This document shows positions 60,594 through 64,000 of a stretch of 64,000 bases of DNA, piece after piece. This DNA is from Perilla frutescens (lineage: Eukaryota; Streptophyta; Magnoliopsida; Lamiales; Lamiaceae). The notes under the pieces are model-generated. The model did not search any database. It saw nothing but the letters and a program-made list of their open reading frames with translations, and had not been told where the DNA came from. A program made the position numbers and the translations under genes. How positions within the stretch are numbered: the first letter of the stretch is position 1; each line of letters starts with the position of its first letter. The stretch covers positions 47,981,588 to 48,045,587 of the forward strand of contig BRKX01000018.1 of assembly GCA_026008535.1 (NCBI GenBank). Direction: 5' to 3'.

Positions 60594-62964
60594 GCTTCTT
60601 TTCATGAATCCTTGATTCCTTGTATCACAACTCTCTTTTTTCTTCTCAAAACCAAATTTAAGGGTTTCGCATTATAGATGAAGAATGGCATCTTATATTT
60701 GTTGTAGTAGAGGGAAAGATGGTCAAGAAGTAGTGCCATTTTATTTATTCTGTTTGTAGTATTGGGTAAAATTGTTTTCTAGATTCTGGTTTTTCAGCTA
60801 TGAACTTATTCTTTATAGTAGACTATATAATTATGAATAAAATTTAGATGGGACATACATCATTAAGCAAATTAATGTCCGGTGATTTATGTTTTCAAGT
60901 TATGGTACGTATGCATCCCTTGATTCCTTTAAGGTGTCGAGTTTTAAATTTCAATAAGAGTCCATTTCAGTCTCTGGTTATGATTTCTTAGTAACCATAT
61001 GCATATGGTGCTATAGGCCCTTAGTTGGTCTTACAAGTGACACAGTGGCATAATTAAGATTTTAGCATCTTGGTATCAAATTCACCAAGAAGTGTATTCA
61101 ATCTGCTTGTAATTTCTTTCTTGTAATTAATGGAATCGGATGACATTTTTGGAATGACGTATGGAATTTTATAGAGAGGAGAAACGGTTAGTGATTCTCT
61201 GTTCCATGAAAGGTGCCCCTGCTATAACTGCTATTGTTCTTATCCTGGACTTGATTATGGCCAGATACCATTGGAGCTGGCAATCATGGGGCCATGATAA
61301 TCAACTTCTCTGCTTAATTTCATGCCTTGTCTACCTGTCCGCTAAACTTGAATTCAGAAACCCGCGGATATACATCTACAAAGAGAGAATAGAAGAAAAT
61401 ATCTATATGCTTAGAGTACAACCACATATTATGTTCTATTCCAGTTGCAACAATGAGTCAATGACAAGATATATTCAATTGTTTATTCCCTTACGTAAAA
61501 GGCAAAGGATCAATAACTTGGACAAGAAATGTTTTCTACTCGCTGTATGGAGAAACAAACTATGTAATATGTATAAACATCTACTATTGCTTTGAAATAA
61601 TTACATGAATTCTGCATGAAAAACTCACGATAATATACATTATGGCAGGATAACATTGTGAAATTGGTAGCTTATTTTATTCGATATGGATGTACGTCTG
61701 CTAAGTTATAAATCTACCTTTTCTAGTTGGGTCGTCGTATTAAAGTGGTTTCTACTTGATCTTATTGATGTTTGCTTCAAGTTAACTTTACAGCTCTACC
61801 TATTGTCATCTGCAGATGGCAGTGTTTCTTTTTTCTACCTGTTGCTAATCAACTTCTGAGTAAAATGGGTTGGCTAGTGTGCTGGAATGTCTACTTAAGC
61901 CCCAGCCTTGGCCTTGCTTTTACCTCTGTTCCCTGCTGCTTACATTCTGTGAGTTTAAATGCTAGCTCTTTTCTGCTGCAGTTTTGGAAACATTGTACAG
62001 TTGTGTTATATGATGCTAAGAGAAGTTAAATCCTGCTCATATGCGCTTAAATCTGCATGTGTTCTTTCAGTTAAAACTACATGCTCTTAAGTGTTAAAAA
62101 TGCATGGAAGGTTGCAACATACCTATTTGCTACTAGAATACATTTAATGTAATTTGGTTATTTGATATGAACCATCTGTGCCTAAGAGTTCTGTCATTAG
62201 ATGCAACCGCATGGCCGTTTATTGGGGTATGCAAAGAGAGTTCCTGCATAGGGCCTCTAAATTTAGAGGGCCCAATTTTATTTTATTTAAGTCCATATAT
62301 GTTTTTAATAATTAATAAAAAATATATTTTCCCTCTCCTCATTTTAGTTTGAGGTTAGATTGAGATGACATTAACAATATAAATAAAGTAATTCCAATTT
62401 TTTGGGGTGGGATTTTTTGTGTTTTTTAATAGGGTAAATTACAATTTGATACTTACATGTTCAGTTCATTTTAAAAAATGACTCACTTTTTCAAAATTAA
62501 CAAAACTGTACCCACTTATTAAAAAAATTACAACTAAACATTTGATCAATTTTTCAGTCCGAAAAACCTACATAATTGATTGTATCTAAATATGTTTATT
62601 TCCCCAGCCTTGTAAAAAAAAAAATTACAATCAAGAAATCATAAAATAAAATCAATTAAATACGGTTTTCGAGCCATAAAATTGATCAAATGTTAAATTT
62701 CCAAAAAATATGAAAAAATTGGTATTATTTCGTTAATTTTGAAAAGTGGATTAGTTTTTAAAAATAGCCCAAAATGTAGGTATCAAAGTATAGTTTATTC
62801 TTTTTAATATTAGGGCCCCAAATTTTATAATTAATACAGGGGCCAACAAACATTTAAGATGGCCCTGTGCAACAGTAGAGCTACTTCTTACTGTTGCAGC
62901 AACTTTTCTATAATTAAAGCTGATAATCAATCTACGTTGTTTTGCATTCATTTTTGCTACATAA
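60594..62964. other. Stretch downstream of the KUP relic with unrecognised open frames
   Basis: A 144-codon frame (61161-61595) and an 85-codon frame (61772-62029) are open. Neither shows a domain I recognise, and I could not align them convincingly to later KUP exons. Composition in 61160-61320 and 61790-62000 is more exon-like than the flanks, so decayed transporter exons are possible. 62390-62880 is AT-rich, with a diverged inverted layout suggestive of another small element. Confidence 0.35.
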
Positions 62965-64000
62965 TATATCTTCTTTATTCTTGATTGTTACTAACTACGA
63001 ACATGTTCTTTTCCCCTCAATTTTAATCATCTGCTGATATGTTTCATGCATAGTAGTAACTTACAATCGACGTAAGAGTTAGATTCCTTCTGCTTTCTCA
63101 CTTAAACAACCCATTCTCAATCTGGTTCAATTATTCCTTGGAAAAATGATTAATTAAGTAATTATTTGTTCAGGAAGAAATAACATATAAACATTAATTG
63201 ATATAAGATGCTAAAATTGTGGGTAGAGCAAGCATCTGATCCAGACAAAGATTGTGTCTCACGTTTGTCTGCTCCTTACTTTTTTCTCAAAATCGTCAAA
63301 ATTTTACTTTATATTTAAGATTGAAATCAAGAATTGCCCAACATTTGTTAGCCTTAAACTTGATTTTCCTACAAAAATAAATCATCAGAATTCCATTTGA
63401 GATCACATCTGCAGGCAGCTCTTCTTCTAAGCAACCGTTTTAATAAATTAAGGTACGTGATATGAATCAGTAAAGGTGTTTAATTTGCATAAAAAATATC
63501 AACATTCATTAATCGTTTTCATTTCTCTTAACTCTCCGTACTGTTAATTTGTTTATTTTTAAATGTTATAACTTCAATTCCACTTTTAAGTTGATACATC
63601 GATCATCTGCATATGACCACATTGGCATGTTAGTAATTATTTTTTATAGATAATTGACCATCAATTACAAAATATATATTTCTGCTTTCTCCAATAATCT
63701 TGGTTGTAGATCTATATTTTTCTGTTTCTGCTAATAAAAGTTACTTGATTTGTACATGAATAATGATCATGAGACCACACGTCCACTTATTCTTCTTGTT
63801 TTCAGACAAGAGTTATGTGATGTATTCTATATATTTGTCAAGATATTTATGTGATAAGTATTCATTATTTTGTTCTAATATAAGCATTTAATTCCGTTAT
63901 ATTTCAATTATAATTTACATCTATAATGAAGGAATAGCGTGTTGTGTACATCTTAATTAATTGGGTGTTTTCTCTATTACTTGCAAAACAGAAATTGATT
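62965..64000. repeat. About 1-kb dispersed duplication, copy 2 (partner 12165-13215), running off the window
   Basis: Collinear with 12165-13215, including the block TGGGTAGAGCAAGCATCTGA and the CTGCAGGCAGCTCTTCTTC block. A second NLR-cluster flank or a repeat family are both possible. Confidence 0.75.

Noticed and set aside
61161..61595. Assigning the 144-codon frame to later KUP transporter exons
   Set aside because: I could not align it to the family beyond a few residues, so it is left unrecognised.

Overview
The window is AT-rich nuclear DNA from a flowering plant. Spliced genes with GT-AG introns, plant-specific families (CC-NBS-LRR receptors, a RALF peptide, a DUF247 protein, KUP/HAK potassium-transporter remnants) and dense plant transposon debris all support this. 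An R1-like (late-blight type) coiled-coil fragment hints at an asterid eudicot, but that is inference; I cannot name the species.

Region 1 (1-37 kb) is a degenerating tandem cluster of RPS2/RPS5-type CNL immune receptors on the + strand. Copy A (2-3833, cut by the window edge) is the only copy with an uninterrupted reading frame. Copy P (7213-11250) lacks the whole CC-NBS part, has a frameshift, and carries a 1-kb foldback transposon inside an exon. Copy B (22217-27178) starts with a full CC domain but has one in-frame amber stop in the LRR region. Copy C (32370-34202) is only a last LRR exon and tail, on a segmental duplication lying about 6.9 kb from its counterpart in B. Every copy ends in small exons encoding a strongly charged tail that finishes in EEEQN(S/L). 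Between B and C lie antisense fragments of an HAK-type K+ transporter and a WEE1-like kinase, fused in one place.

Region 2 (38-47.3 kb) holds the clearest housekeeping and signalling genes: a RALF peptide precursor (38271-38630, -) with a 296-bp tandem duplication upstream, a five-coding-exon FolD-type methylene-THF dehydrogenase/cyclohydrolase (42283-44275, -) with a likely 5'-UTR intron and a truncated copia element against its first exon, a Myb/NAM-associated pseudogene (41358-41870, -), and the broken 3' part of a DUF247 gene (46551-47295, +).

Region 3 (47.3-64 kb) is mostly transposon-derived: a Ty3/gypsy pol remnant split by a CACTA element, an orphan R1-like coiled-coil reading frame (50548-51000, -), a MITE-like element in a TA microsatellite, a complete solo LTR (54668-56238), a Stowaway-type MITE, and a decayed KUP transporter N-terminus (59880-60593, +). 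The last kilobase duplicates 12.2-13.2 kb.

Several insertions can be delimited within the window because a paralogous 'empty site' exists elsewhere in it: the foldback element (empty site in CNL-A), the 1-kb MULE-like element (empty site near 58.36 kb) and the Stowaway-type MITE (empty site near 28.67 kb). All gene calls come from reading the sequence; no database search was run.
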